Positions 37,112 to 45,765 of a DNA stretch of 64,000 nt are shown here, one piece after another. The notes beneath the pieces were generated by a model. That model saw only the letters and a program-made list of their open reading frames with translations, made no database searches and was not told where the DNA came from. A program made the position numbers and the translations under genes. This DNA comes from Hoyosella rhizosphaerae. Lineage in GTDB: Bacteria; Actinomycetota; Actinomycetes; Mycobacteriales; Mycobacteriaceae. Position 1 is the stretch's first letter. The number at the start of each line of letters is the position of its first letter. The DNA is taken from positions 496,001-560,000 of the forward strand of contig NZ_BMJH01000003.1 of the NCBI RefSeq assembly GCF_014643175.1, given 5' to 3'.

Positions 37112-38056
37112 ATGCGTCAAGGGCGGAGTAATGTCACGCTTCCACTGCCTGACGGTTGGCAGTGCAACGCGACGAGGAGCCGAAACAACTCGCTCATGGT
37201 TGGCGGGGTTGCGGCAGTTTTGGCGATCGTGGCGGTGTTGGCGGTAAGTAATTCCGTTGCCCATGGCGAGTTCTTGGCCATTCTTCCGATGTTTCTCACG
37301 ATGGTGGTGATCTTGGCGGTCGCCTCAGGGCTTGCGGTTGCCCATTACTCGCCGAAGCGGCCTATCAATGTGCATCTGGAGTCTGTTGAGACACCGACGG
37401 GTCGAGAGTGGGGTGTGTTTTTCGCTATCAAAACATTCCGCCGTGTTGCGTTATTTGGGCTTTTGTCCGCTGGTGCTGTTTTCGTGGGGCTGGCGGCCGT
37501 GATGGTGATGAGGTACGCCGACATTGCGTCGAATGCGGAGCACCCGCCGTATATCGGTGTTGTGTTGATGCTTAGCATCGGTGTTGTTTTCATCGCAGGT
37601 GGCGTTGCGGGTCTACGGAATCGCGGCCAGCGGTTGGGGGTGTGCCTGACACCGTCGGGGGTGGTTCTTGTTCGGGGAGACGACGAACGCCCGCTGCTGT
37701 GGGACGATATTGTGCAGTTCCAGGGCCGGAGTGACGATTCGATGGGGCGACGGCTTCGCCGCGTCATCAATTCATGCGTTATCTACGTTCGTTCCGGTTC
37801 CGCTTCCGACAACGGCGAAGAAGCTTATCCCACAGATGGTCTCGTGTCCGCGGCACCGCTCATTGATTCAAACGCTGCGCCTGCCGACATGTTTTTTGCG
37901 TCAAGCCTTGAGACGGACCCCGTTCTTCTGTATCACACGCTGCGTTTCTACCACTCGAATCCGGCCCTGCGTATCGAGCTGTGTCAGCAACATGCGATCG
38001 ACCGGATTCGCCGCGGTGACGTCCTGAATGCGTTGTCTCCCATGAGCACCACCTAA
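37112..38056 (+). CDS. Membrane protein, four predicted TM helices
   Basis: A 314-residue protein starting at ATG 37112 after GGGGGGAA. Two hydrophobic helices lie at about residues 27-48 and 55-78. A polar stretch (RPINVHLESVETPTGREWGV) follows, then two more helices at about 108-132 and 146-168. The C-terminal half is soluble and contains a strand-rich segment (LGVCLTPSGVVLVRGDDERP, then LLWDDIVQFQ) reminiscent of PH-like bacterial membrane-associated domains. It precedes EspC- and WXG-like genes by 36 bp, so it may be part of a small type-VII-secretion-linked operon. The function is not known. Confidence 0.75.
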   Translation: MRQGRSNVTLPLPDGWQCNATRSRNNSLMVGGVAAVLAIVAVLAVSNSVAHGEFLAILPMFLTMVVILAVASGLAVAHYSPKRPINVHLESVETPTGREWGVFFAIKTFRRVALFGLLSAGAVFVGLAAVMVMRYADIASNAEHPPYIGVVLMLSIGVVFIAGGVAGLRNRGQRLGVCLTPSGVVLVRGDDERPLLWDDIVQFQGRSDDSMGRRLRRVINSCVIYVRSGSASDNGEEAYPTDGLVSAAPLIDSNAAPADMFFASSLETDPVLLYHTLRFYHSNPALRIELCQQHAIDRIRRGDVLNALSPMSTT

Positions 38057-38092
38057 CTTTCGACTTCGGTATCCAGACTTCGAGGGGGGAAG

Positions 38093-38434
38093 ATGTCTGA
38101 GTTGTGTCTTGACCCTGATGAGATCAGAAACTATGCGAATCGCATGGAAGTTCTCGCGCGGGAAGCAACTCTTGCCGTCGAGTATCTGAATCGACACCTG
38201 CAGGTGGAAGCGCACCAAGCTGGGGTCCTGTTCGAGATCGCCCGGCTAGAGGCAGTGAGAGTTGCCGATTCGACGGTTCCTAACCATCAGGAAATTGTGA
38301 ACCTCAGCCGCAGTTCTGCCGACGGACTAGGCAAGACCGCGGACAGGTATACAGACTCGCACAGCCGCGCAACGGCCTGCATCACATCCGTCGGGTCCTC
38401 GCTTCAGGCCGTCGACACGAGTGGTGATCGATAA
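38093..38434 (+). CDS. EspC-like type VII secretion substrate
   Basis: A 113-residue helical protein starting at ATG 38093 with GAGGGGGG upstream. The N-terminus (LDPDEIRNYANRMEVLAREA) follows the PD.I...A......A pattern of the T7SS EspC/DUF2580 family, which are small helical proteins exported by or associated with ESX systems in mycobacteria. Its TAA-ATG junction overlaps the next gene (1-nt overlap), a typical substrate-pair arrangement. No ESX core genes (EccB, EccC, EccD) are in the window, so any export must use a system encoded elsewhere. Confidence 0.75.
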   Translation: MSELCLDPDEIRNYANRMEVLAREATLAVEYLNRHLQVEAHQAGVLFEIARLEAVRVADSTVPNHQEIVNLSRSSADGLGKTADRYTDSHSRATACITSVGSSLQAVDTSGDR

Positions 38435-39150
38435 TGGACCGTCCCATCGACACATTAGTGACGCCGGTGTACGAGCCCAGGAATCAATCAGTGCTCGACA
38501 TCGCTCTCGGTTTCACCCAATACGGTAGTCCCGCGTATTGGGTCAATGAAGTTCTCATCGCAGCACTCAATGTCGACCCGATGGGTGAAGTGTCACGCTG
38601 GTTGATCGGAGATTTCGAAGCCTTCCAACGAGTTGGAACCGCACTGATGAATGTCGCCGAATTCAACACTGCCTACGAACAATCCATGACCCGCGGCGCA
38701 CAGCTGCTGACCGAGACCTGGACTGGTGAAGCCGCAAGCGGCGCGAACAACTACTTCACAACACTCGCCCACGCCATCGGCGACCAGTCCGACAGCCTCC
38801 GCGATATGGGCCGGGCATTCCATGACTTTTCGTCGTCGGCATATCAGTTCGCTCAGACAATTGGTTCAATGATGAATTGGCTGATCGATCAGGCAATCAC
38901 CCTGGCGATTAACGCTTCCGCTGCGGCCGCGTTGTCATGGACGGGACCCGGTGCGGTCGCGCTTGTGGGTGCCGCCGCACTCCAGGTGACGCTGATGCTC
39001 AATACGTGGTCGAACATCATCAGCACATTCGACGACGCGGTGAACATGGCGCGGTTGATCGTTGGTGTGCTCGAGGGTGCGTCCGCCGCGGTCAACCGCA
39101 GCAATCTTCCCCCACTCCCCGCTGCTGCCTACAACAATCAGGACACCTGA
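38434..39150 (+). CDS. WXG100-type long helical protein, probable type VII substrate
   Basis: A 238-residue protein with a WXG motif in the right helical context (LLTETWTGEAASGANNYFTT) near residue 95. Long amphipathic helices surround it, and a hydrophobic alanine/glycine-rich segment lies at about 150-185 (AITLAINASAAAALSW; GPGAVALVGAAALQVTLM). This resembles N-terminal halves of WXG/LXG-like secreted proteins with a membrane-active hydrophobic stretch. It is coupled to the EspC-like gene by overlap and to the next small gene by 1 bp. A toxin domain is not visible. It could be a structural partner rather than an effector. Confidence 0.7.
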   Translation: MDRPIDTLVTPVYEPRNQSVLDIALGFTQYGSPAYWVNEVLIAALNVDPMGEVSRWLIGDFEAFQRVGTALMNVAEFNTAYEQSMTRGAQLLTETWTGEAASGANNYFTTLAHAIGDQSDSLRDMGRAFHDFSSSAYQFAQTIGSMMNWLIDQAITLAINASAAAALSWTGPGAVALVGAAALQVTLMLNTWSNIISTFDDAVNMARLIVGVLEGASAAVNRSNLPPLPAAAYNNQDT

Positions 39151-39151
39151 C

Positions 39152-39454
39152 ATGACTAATCCTCAGTACACACCGCTCGACATCGCTCGCGGCGACGTTG
39201 ACCTGTCGCGTCAGATCGAAAAATCTCTGACCATCACCGCGCGACACACCGACAACCCCGAACTTAAGCGACTCATCCACGACGTTCTTGCGCGTCGTAT
39301 CAGTGTGCGCGACATGGCGATGACGACCGCGTTCAGTGCGATTGCACAGCCAGCGTCAGAAGAGTTCGCCCGGCGGCACAAACGCATGAACGACGATCAG
39401 CGGCGGAGGATGACTGCCCAAGCCGAACGAGACATCGCGCGGCGCCAGGAGTAG
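39152..39454 (+). CDS. Small hypothetical protein of the type-VII-linked operon
   Basis: A 100-residue protein from ATG 39152, one base after the stop of the WXG gene. An in-frame start 90 bp upstream exists but lies inside the WXG gene and gives an implausible N-terminus. The sequence is helical and charged, with a basic C-terminus (RRHKRMNDDQRRRMTAQAER). No family is recognised. It ends 2 bp from the convergent DUF779 gene. Confidence 0.65.
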   Translation: MTNPQYTPLDIARGDVDLSRQIEKSLTITARHTDNPELKRLIHDVLARRISVRDMAMTTAFSAIAQPASEEFARRHKRMNDDQRRRMTAQAERDIARRQE

Positions 39455-39456
39455 CC

Positions 39457-39864
39457 CTACAGCCACTCCCCTGCATTTCTCTGCCCGGCTTTCCATTGGG
39501 CACCGACCAACACCGGCGGCAAAGCTTCCATCTCTTCATCAGTGAATGCTCGTCCCCTGCTGAGGAATCGCACCCCGTCCGGAGCTTCAATACTGAAACC
39601 CGATCCGCGTCCGGGCACCACGTCGAGGATCATTTGCGTGTGCTTCCACGCCTCGAACTGCGACCCTGAAATCCACACCGGCACGTCGGCGAGCGTCCCC
39701 AGCAGCACGTCACGTTCCCCGATGATGAACTCCCCGTCGGGGTAACACATGGGAGCGGAGCCGTCGCAGCACCCACCGGATTGGTGGATCATTAGTTGGC
39801 CATGGCGGCCCGTGAGCGTTTTCAGCAGGTCACGAGCCGCCGGCGTCATTTCCACGCGGCGCAT
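39457..39864 (-). CDS. DUF779 family protein linked to aldehyde dehydrogenase
   Basis: A 135-residue protein starting at ATG 39864, whose first base overlaps the TGA of the aldehyde dehydrogenase gene. The cysteine motif (QSGGCCDGSAPMC) near residue 30 and the segment GSQFEAWKHTQMILDVVPGR are characteristic of DUF779, a family found almost always next to acetaldehyde/alcohol dehydrogenase genes. A metal-binding or accessory role in aldehyde oxidation is usually suggested but is not proven. Longer in-frame starts reach into the dehydrogenase gene and are not used. Confidence 0.88.
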   Translation of the reverse strand: MRRVEMTPAARDLLKTLTGRHGQLMIHQSGGCCDGSAPMCYPDGEFIIGERDVLLGTLADVPVWISGSQFEAWKHTQMILDVVPGRGSGFSIEAPDGVRFLSRGRAFTDEEMEALPPVLVGAQWKAGQRNAGEWL

Positions 39865-41387
39865 CAGAAGAATCCTTGCGCCCCGGCTGCGTAAGAGACG
39901 AGCAGGTTCTTTGTCTGCTGGTAGTGGTCGAGCATCATTTTGTGGTTTTCGCGTCCGATGCCGGATTGCTTGTAGCCGCCGAACGCGGAGTGTGCCGGGT
40001 ACTGGTGGTAAGTGTTCGTCCACACGCGTCCCGCCTGAATCTCACGGCCTGCGCGATAGGCGGTGTCACCGTTGCGCGACCACACCCCCGCACCGAGCCC
40101 GTAGAGGGTGTCGTTGGCGATAGAGATCGCGTTGTCGAAGTCGCTGAATGGCGTCACCGAGACGACGGGACCGAAGATTTCTTCCTGGAAGATCCGCATG
40201 TTGTTGGTGCCGGTGAAGATGGTGGGCTGCACGTAGAACCCGCCGGAGAGGTCCCCGCCGAGATCGGCACGTTCACCGCCGGTGACCAGTCGGGCGCCTT
40301 CAGATTTGCCGATGTCGATGTAGGACAGAATCTTTTCGAGCTGGTCGTTGGAGGCTTGCGCGCCGATCATGGTTTCGGTGTCGAGCGGGTTGCCCTGGCG
40401 GACAGCTTTTGTGCGGATCGTGGCGAGCTCAAGGAACTCGTCGAAAATGTCCTCCTGGATGAGTGACCGTGATGGGCACGTGCACACTTCGCCCTGGTTG
40501 AAGGCGAACATTGTGAAGCCTTCGAGGGCTTTGTCCTGGTACGCGTCGTTGGCGGCGAGGACGTCGGAGAAGAAGATGTTGGGGCTTTTTCCGCCGAGTT
40601 CGAGCGTGACCGGGATGAGGTTTTCTGACGCGTATTGCATGATCAGTCGGCCTGTTGTGGTCTCACCGGTGAACGCAATCTTGCGGATGCGCGGGCTCGA
40701 CGCGAGTGGCTTACCTGCTTCGACGCCGAAGCCGTTCACGATGTTGACCACACCTGCTGGCAGAAGATCGCCGATCAGGGAGAACAGATACATGATCGAG
40801 GCGGGGGTTTGTTCTGCAGGCTTGAGAACGATCGCGTTTCCTGCGGCAAGCGCGGGGGCGAGCTTCCACACGGCCATGAGGATCGGGAAGTTCCACGGAA
40901 TGATCTGACCGACAACCCCGAGCGGTTCGTGGAAGTGGTAGGCGACGGTGTCCTCGTCGAGTTGGGACAGTGAGCCTTCTTGCGCCCGAATAGCTCCGGC
41001 GAAGTAGCGGAAGTGATCGATCGCTAGAGGGATGTCGGCGTTGATGGTTTCGCGGATGGGTTTACCGTTGTCCCATGATTCGGCGAGTGCGATCGCTTGA
41101 AGGTTTTCTTCCATGCGGTCGGCGATTTTGTTGAGAACATTGGCGCGGTCCGCGGCGGAGGCCTTGCCCCAGGCGGGTGCTGCGGCATGCGCGGCGTCGA
41201 GTGCTTTCTCGACGTCTTCCGCTGTCGACCGGGCGATCTCGATGAACGCCTGACCTGTTACGGGGGTGACGTTGTCGAAGTATTCACCCTTCGCGGGTGC
41301 TACCCATTCGCCGCCGATGAAGTTGTCGTACCGCGCAGGGAACGACATCAGTGCATCGGGTGAGCCAGGGCGAGCAAATTCAGTCAT
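39864..41387 (-). CDS. ald: NAD-dependent acetaldehyde dehydrogenase (ALDH superfamily, ExaC/Ald type)
   Basis: A 507-residue aldehyde dehydrogenase starting at ATG 41387 with GGAGG 7 nt upstream. The NAD-binding segment ([20 protein letters not shown]), the general base context (LELGGKSPN) and the catalytic cysteine ([12 protein letters not shown]) are intact, as is the C-terminal [15 protein letters not shown]. It should oxidise acetaldehyde to acetate, removing the toxic product of ethanolamine cleavage by EutBC encoded across the regulator. It is co-transcribed with the DUF779 gene. A candidate operator of two TGCAAC half-sites lies about 55-70 bp upstream of the start, between this gene and the regulator gene. 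The gene name follows usual actinobacterial practice. Confidence 0.92.
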   Translation of the reverse strand: MTEFARPGSPDALMSFPARYDNFIGGEWVAPAKGEYFDNVTPVTGQAFIEIARSTAEDVEKALDAAHAAAPAWGKASAADRANVLNKIADRMEENLQAIALAESWDNGKPIRETINADIPLAIDHFRYFAGAIRAQEGSLSQLDEDTVAYHFHEPLGVVGQIIPWNFPILMAVWKLAPALAAGNAIVLKPAEQTPASIMYLFSLIGDLLPAGVVNIVNGFGVEAGKPLASSPRIRKIAFTGETTTGRLIMQYASENLIPVTLELGGKSPNIFFSDVLAANDAYQDKALEGFTMFAFNQGEVCTCPSRSLIQEDIFDEFLELATIRTKAVRQGNPLDTETMIGAQASNDQLEKILSYIDIGKSEGARLVTGGERADLGGDLSGGFYVQPTIFTGTNNMRIFQEEIFGPVVSVTPFSDFDNAISIANDTLYGLGAGVWSRNGDTAYRAGREIQAGRVWTNTYHQYPAHSAFGGYKQSGIGRENHKMMLDHYQQTKNLLVSYAAGAQGFF

Positions 41388-41440
41388 GACGTGCCTCCAG
41401 TGATCTGCGGGTCGTAAAACAGAACGCTAGAAGCGGCACC

Positions 41441-41457
41441 GTTGCATGCACGTTGCA
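41441..41457 (-). promoter_or_regulatory. Candidate operator TGCAAC-N5-TGCAAC upstream of ald
   Basis: On the minus strand two TGCAAC half-sites are separated by 5 bp (GTGCA), one helical turn centre to centre. The same arrangement, with spacer GTCGA, precedes the ethanolamine permease at 42832-42848. The two sites flank the GAF-regulator gene, which makes that protein the most likely ligand. Confidence 0.6.
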
Positions 41458-41470
41458 CGGGTGCGGACGG

Positions 41471-42760
41471 TTACATCCTGAGTTCTCGATCGAGTCGCAT
41501 AATGCGGGCCTTGACCTGCGACCGCATCGGGTCCTCGGGGCGAAGCGAATGCAAATACGCCTCCAGGGAAGTGAGGTCATCGCGCCCATGCACCGACGAC
41601 GTCCAGAAGTTCAGCATCGCTGGGTCACCGGAGCGCAGGAGGGCGGCCTGCATACGAGAATGGAGGTCTTCGCGCAGGTCAACAACACCAGGCGCATCGG
41701 ATTCCGGCAGAACGGGCCCGGTGTAGGAACGTATTGCCACCTTGATGTCCCCCCGTTGCAGGGCTGCCATCACGTCCGCCACATCAGTGCGCACCTCAGA
41801 CAGGAGCCGGTACGGCCTCGACCCCAGCACATGCGCGCCGATCACTTTCCGCAGCCGCGACATCTCCGCCCGCACCGTCACGTCGTCGAGGTCGGACTCA
41901 TCAAGCAGCACGGCGAGGCGCGCGGAGGACAGCCCTTCCGGATGTTGCGCCAGGAGAAGCAAGATCTCGGCATGCCGTTGCGACAGCTTCCGACTACTGG
42001 AATCGTCGTGCAAAACAGGTCGCGTCAGACCGAGAGTCTGCAAACGCGGCACAGCCGCCGTGACGGGTTGCGGCGAGCGCATTAAATACAGTCGAAGTTC
42101 GTTTTCCGCAGCTCGCACAGTGGCCTTGACCAGCTGCAACATCTCCGGCACCGCGACGCGTGGGCCGCCAGTGATGTCAATGGCACCGATGATTCGGCCC
42201 GTCAGAGGATCGTGAACCGGTGCTGCCGAGCAGTTCCATTCGTGCACCGGCCGACTGAAATGTTCGGTACCAAAAATCTGAATCGGATGATCCACCGCCA
42301 GCGCCGTCCCCGGCGCATTGGTGCCGACGCGTTCCTCGCTCCAGTCCGCACCTTCGACGAAACTCATGCTCACAGCGCGGTCGCGTGCGCGCTGGTCCCC
42401 GTCCACCCACAGCAGCCGTCCCGCCTCGTCACTCATCGCGACGAGCAATTCGCTTCCGACAGCATCGGCAACGAGGAGTTCACGAATAACGGGTCGGATC
42501 AGCGACATGGGGTGCGCCGACCGATACGCCTCAAGGTCGGCAGCGGGCAGCAGGTCAGTCTGTTCCACGGCGTCTGGCGAGACCCCCCGTGTCTTCGAAC
42601 GGATCCACGACTCACCTACCACGCTCCGCACCGACGCCGGAGTGATCCCCTTGTCGAGGAAAGACTCCCACGCGGAGGCGGCATCACTGGCAAACCGGGC
42701 GATGTCCGCACCTGGCGGCACCGAAAGCCACCGGTTGAGCTGGGGTTGAACCTGGGTCAT
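41471..42760 (-). CDS. GAF-domain transcriptional regulator of the ethanolamine/acetaldehyde genes
   Basis: A 429-residue protein starting at ATG 42760 with GGAGGCGG upstream; an in-frame start at 42802 would bypass this site. The N-terminal half has the AcoR-like pattern (VGESWIRSKTRGVSPDAVEQ; a GAF-like domain with MSFVEGADWSEERVGTNAPG and the following HFSRPVHEWNCSAAPVHDP). There is no sigma-54-interacting AAA module. Residues about 270-340 form a winged helix-turn-helix (RHAEILLLLAQHPEGLSSAR, then TVRAEMSRLRKVIG). The rest is helical, BTAD/TPR-like. Such sigma-54-independent regulators are common in actinobacteria beside aldehyde dehydrogenase genes and probably sense a small metabolite such as acetaldehyde or ethanolamine. 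It lies between ald and the divergent permease-eutBC operon. Confidence 0.85.
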   Translation of the reverse strand: MTQVQPQLNRWLSVPPGADIARFASDAASAWESFLDKGITPASVRSVVGESWIRSKTRGVSPDAVEQTDLLPAADLEAYRSAHPMSLIRPVIRELLVADAVGSELLVAMSDEAGRLLWVDGDQRARDRAVSMSFVEGADWSEERVGTNAPGTALAVDHPIQIFGTEHFSRPVHEWNCSAAPVHDPLTGRIIGAIDITGGPRVAVPEMLQLVKATVRAAENELRLYLMRSPQPVTAAVPRLQTLGLTRPVLHDDSSSRKLSQRHAEILLLLAQHPEGLSSARLAVLLDESDLDDVTVRAEMSRLRKVIGAHVLGSRPYRLLSEVRTDVADVMAALQRGDIKVAIRSYTGPVLPESDAPGVVDLREDLHSRMQAALLRSGDPAMLNFWTSSVHGRDDLTSLEAYLHSLRPEDPMRSQVKARIMRLDRELRM

Positions 42761-42831
42761 AGAAGTAGCCGCCTCCTTCACCCTGAGAGTAACGCAGCTC
42801 ACAGCGTGCGCCTAGTCACGCGAACAATAGC

Positions 42832-42848
42832 TGCAACGTCGATGCAAC
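42832..42848 (+). promoter_or_regulatory. Candidate operator TGCAAC-N5-TGCAAC upstream of the ethanolamine operon
   Basis: Direct repeat TGCAAC-GTCGA-TGCAAC located 66-82 bp before the permease start and in the same spacing as the site upstream of ald. It lies in the divergent region next to the GAF-regulator gene. Two matched copies in the two promoters of one pathway are unlikely by chance. Confidence 0.6.
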
Positions 42849-42913
42849 GTTCGCTTCCTAAGCTTTGCCGCATCCGCTTCCCGCCCCCACAAGAGCACCA
42901 CGGAAGGAACGCG

Positions 42914-44353
42914 ATGGCCGACAAAACCGTAGCGGCGCCGCACGATCGAGCTGAATTCCACACCGAATCTCAGGAATACCTCAATCGCAGATCGTTGAAG
43001 AAAGGCACCGCAGGGTGGGTTCTGCTCGCAGGACTCGGCGTCAGCTTCGTGATCTCCGGTGACTACGCAGGCTGGAACTACGGTCTCGGCGAAGGCGGGT
43101 TCGGCGGGTTGCTCATCGCCGCCGGGATCGTCGCAGCAATGTATCTGGCGATGGTGCTGGGCATGGCTGAGATGTCGTCGTCCCTCCCCGCCGCCGGTGG
43201 TGGCTACACATTCGCTCGTCGAGCGCTGGGGCCGTGGGGCGGATTCGCCACCGGCACAGCAATCCTCATCGAATACGCAATCGCCCCCGCTGCCATCGCG
43301 ACGTTCATCGGCGCCTACGTCGAATCGCTGGGACTGTTCGGCATCACGAATGGCTGGTGGGTGTACCTGTTCGTCTACGTGCTGTTTATCGGGATTCACC
43401 TCAGCGGTGCGGGCGAAGCGCTCAAAACCATGTTCGTCATCACCGCCATCGCCCTCGTCGGGCTACTTATCTTTGCGGTCGTGGCCGTCACGCGTTTCGA
43501 TTCCGCGAACCTCACCAACATTCCAGTCGATACCGAAGCCGTCGGATCTTCAGCCTTCCTACCTTTCGGAGTCCTCGGTATTTGGGCTGCGATTCCGTTC
43601 GCAATCTGGTTCTTCCTCGCCATCGAGGGTGTGCCACTGGCCGCTGAGGAGGCCACCCAACCGGAGAAGAACGTGCCACGGGGAATCATCGCCAGTATGT
43701 TCGTCCTGCTTGTGACAGCCGCGACCGTGCTTTTCCTCGCCACCGGTGCGATCGGTGCGGACACCCTGGCGTCGGCCGACAACCCACTCGTGCATGCCCT
43801 CGGCGAAGGTGGCGCCGCCAAGCTCGTCAACTACATCGGCCTTGCCGGACTTGTCGCCAGCTTCTTCGCCATCATCTACGCCTACTCGCGTCAAACATTC
43901 GCGCTGTCCCGCGCGGGCTACCTGCCGACGAGCCTGTCAGTGACCAACAGTCGCAAAGCCCCCGTCCTCGCGCTCATCATCCCCGGCGTCATCGGGTTCC
44001 TGCTCGCACTGACCGGCGAGGGCGCAACCCTGCTCAATGTGGCAGTGTTCGGGGCTGCACTCAGCTACGTTCTCATGATGGTGAGCCACATTGTGCTGCG
44101 CGTCCGTGAGCCCAACATGCCGCGTCCGTACCGCACCCCAGGCGGTATCGCTACCACCTCATTCGCCCTCGTCATCGCCGTGTTCGCGGTCATCGCCACG
44201 TTCCTCGTGGATCCGCTCGCCGCATTCCTCGCATTGCTGGTATTCGCCGGGTTCATGGCGTACTTCGGCTTCTACAGCCGCCACCGCCTAGTCGCCAATT
44301 CTCCCGACGAGGAGTTCGCCGCACTCGCCGATGCGGAGGCCGCACTGAAATGA
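42914..44353 (+). CDS. eat: Ethanolamine permease (APC superfamily)
   Basis: A 479-residue transporter of the amino acid-polyamine-organocation family. The start is ATG 42914, after GGAAGGAA; the reading frame is open far upstream, but that part overlaps the regulator gene and has no protein character. About 12 hydrophobic segments are visible. The N-terminal region (GVSFVISGDYAGWNYGLGEG) and the motif MAEMSSSLPAAGGGYTFARR are typical of bacterial ethanolamine transporters (TC 2.A.3.5). Its stop overlaps the EutB start (ATGA), so uptake and cleavage are co-expressed. It should import ethanolamine, possibly by exchange. Confidence 0.9.
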   Translation: MADKTVAAPHDRAEFHTESQEYLNRRSLKKGTAGWVLLAGLGVSFVISGDYAGWNYGLGEGGFGGLLIAAGIVAAMYLAMVLGMAEMSSSLPAAGGGYTFARRALGPWGGFATGTAILIEYAIAPAAIATFIGAYVESLGLFGITNGWWVYLFVYVLFIGIHLSGAGEALKTMFVITAIALVGLLIFAVVAVTRFDSANLTNIPVDTEAVGSSAFLPFGVLGIWAAIPFAIWFFLAIEGVPLAAEEATQPEKNVPRGIIASMFVLLVTAATVLFLATGAIGADTLASADNPLVHALGEGGAAKLVNYIGLAGLVASFFAIIYAYSRQTFALSRAGYLPTSLSVTNSRKAPVLALIIPGVIGFLLALTGEGATLLNVAVFGAALSYVLMMVSHIVLRVREPNMPRPYRTPGGIATTSFALVIAVFAVIATFLVDPLAAFLALLVFAGFMAYFGFYSRHRLVANSPDEEFAALADAEAALK

Positions 44354-45765
44354 CCGTCTACACCCAGTCGCTCGGCGGCACCACCTACCAGTTCGACAGC
44401 CTTATTGACCTGCTCGCCAAGGCAACTCCACTTCGCTCCGGTGACGAACTTGCGGGGTGTGCGGCGGGGTCGGATGAGGAACGTGCCGCCGCGCAATGGG
44501 CCCTCGCCGACGTGGCGTTGCCCGTATTTCTGAGCGATCTCGTCATGCCGTACGAGACGGACGAAGTAACCAGGTTGATCATCGATTCGCACAACGGTGA
44601 CGCGTTCCGCGAAGTCTCGCACCTGACGGTGGGCGGGTTGCGGGACTGGTTGCTCGACATCATAAGCCGGGATGACGCCGCTGCCCGACTACGCGCCGTC
44701 TCCCCCGGGTTGACACCCGAAATGGTCGCCGCAGTCAGCAAACTCATGCGCAACCAAGACCTGATCGCGGTAGGCAAAGCCATCGAGGTGACGGCCGGGT
44801 TCCGCACCACCATCGGACTGCCCGGTCGGCTCTCCACCCGCCTGCAGCCGAACCATCCCACCGACAACCCGCGCGGCATCGCCGCCGCCACCCTCGACGG
44901 CCTGCTCATGGGGTGCGGCGACGCAGTGATCGGCATCAACCCCGCCACCGATTCGCCGCAAGCCACCTCGGACCTTCTGCACCTGCTCGACGACCTGCGA
45001 CAGCAATACAGCATCCCGATGCAGTCATGCGTGCTCTCCCACGTCACCACCACCCTGGGTCTCATCGAAGCAGGAGCGCCGGTGGACCTAGTCTTCCAAT
45101 CAATCGCCGGAAGCGAAGGAGCAAACAAAGGATTCGGGGTGTCACTGAGTCTGCTCGAGGAAGCCAACGAGGCCGGACGATCCCTGAGCCGCGGAACCGT
45201 CGGCAACAACGTCATGTACCTCGAAACCGGACAAGGATCAGCGTTAAGCGCCGGAGCGCACATCGGCACCGGTGGGCGCCCCATCGATCAACAAACCCTC
45301 GAAACCCGCGCCTACGCCGTCGCACGACACCTCGACCCACTGCTGGTCAACACCGTCGTAGGGTTCATCGGGCCTGAGTACCTGTTCGATGGGAAACAGA
45401 TCATCCGCGCCGGACTCGAAGACCACTTCTGCGGAAAACTCCTAGGCTTACCCATGGGCGTAGACGTCTGCTACACCAATCATGCCGAAGCTGACCAAGA
45501 CGACATGGACACCTTACTGACATTGCTCGGTGCAGCCGGTGTTTCCTTCGTCATCACCGTGCCCGGCGCCGACGACGTCATGCTCGGCTACCAATCACTG
45601 TCGTTCCACGACGCGCTTTTCATCCGGCGCGCCCTCGGACTGCGGGCCGCACCCGAATTCGAAGAATGGCTCACCGGCCTAGGAATGGCCGACCGCGACG
45701 GCCGCATCGTCCCGATCGACCCAGCACGATCACCGCTACGCTCACTCGCAGGAGGCGTCGCATGA
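44350..45765 (+). CDS. eutB: Ethanolamine ammonia-lyase large subunit EutB
   Basis: A 471-residue protein of full family length. Recognisable EutB segments include KATPLRSGDELAGCAAGSDE near residue 28, GRLSTRLQPNHPTDNPRGIA near 157, GQGSALSAGAHIGTGGRP near 297 and CYTNHAEADQDDMDTLL near 375. EutB with EutC forms the adenosylcobalamin-dependent lyase that converts ethanolamine to acetaldehyde and ammonia. The gene overlaps both the permease (4 nt) and eutC (ATGA, 4 nt). No shell protein, EutD, EutE or reactivase gene (EutA) is nearby, which fits the simpler actinobacterial version of the pathway where acetaldehyde goes straight to the adjacent Ald. Confidence 0.95.
   Translation: MTVYTQSLGGTTYQFDSLIDLLAKATPLRSGDELAGCAAGSDEERAAAQWALADVALPVFLSDLVMPYETDEVTRLIIDSHNGDAFREVSHLTVGGLRDWLLDIISRDDAAARLRAVSPGLTPEMVAAVSKLMRNQDLIAVGKAIEVTAGFRTTIGLPGRLSTRLQPNHPTDNPRGIAAATLDGLLMGCGDAVIGINPATDSPQATSDLLHLLDDLRQQYSIPMQSCVLSHVTTTLGLIEAGAPVDLVFQSIAGSEGANKGFGVSLSLLEEANEAGRSLSRGTVGNNVMYLETGQGSALSAGAHIGTGGRPIDQQTLETRAYAVARHLDPLLVNTVVGFIGPEYLFDGKQIIRAGLEDHFCGKLLGLPMGVDVCYTNHAEADQDDMDTLLTLLGAAGVSFVITVPGADDVMLGYQSLSFHDALFIRRALGLRAAPEFEEWLTGLGMADRDGRIVPIDPARSPLRSLAGGVA

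Noticed and set aside
42212..42913. Upstream extension of the permease reading frame
   Set aside because: The frame is open for 234 codons before ATG 42914 but overlaps the GAF-regulator gene in antisense and encodes an arginine- and histidine-rich sequence without protein character. ATG 42914 has its own ribosome-binding site.
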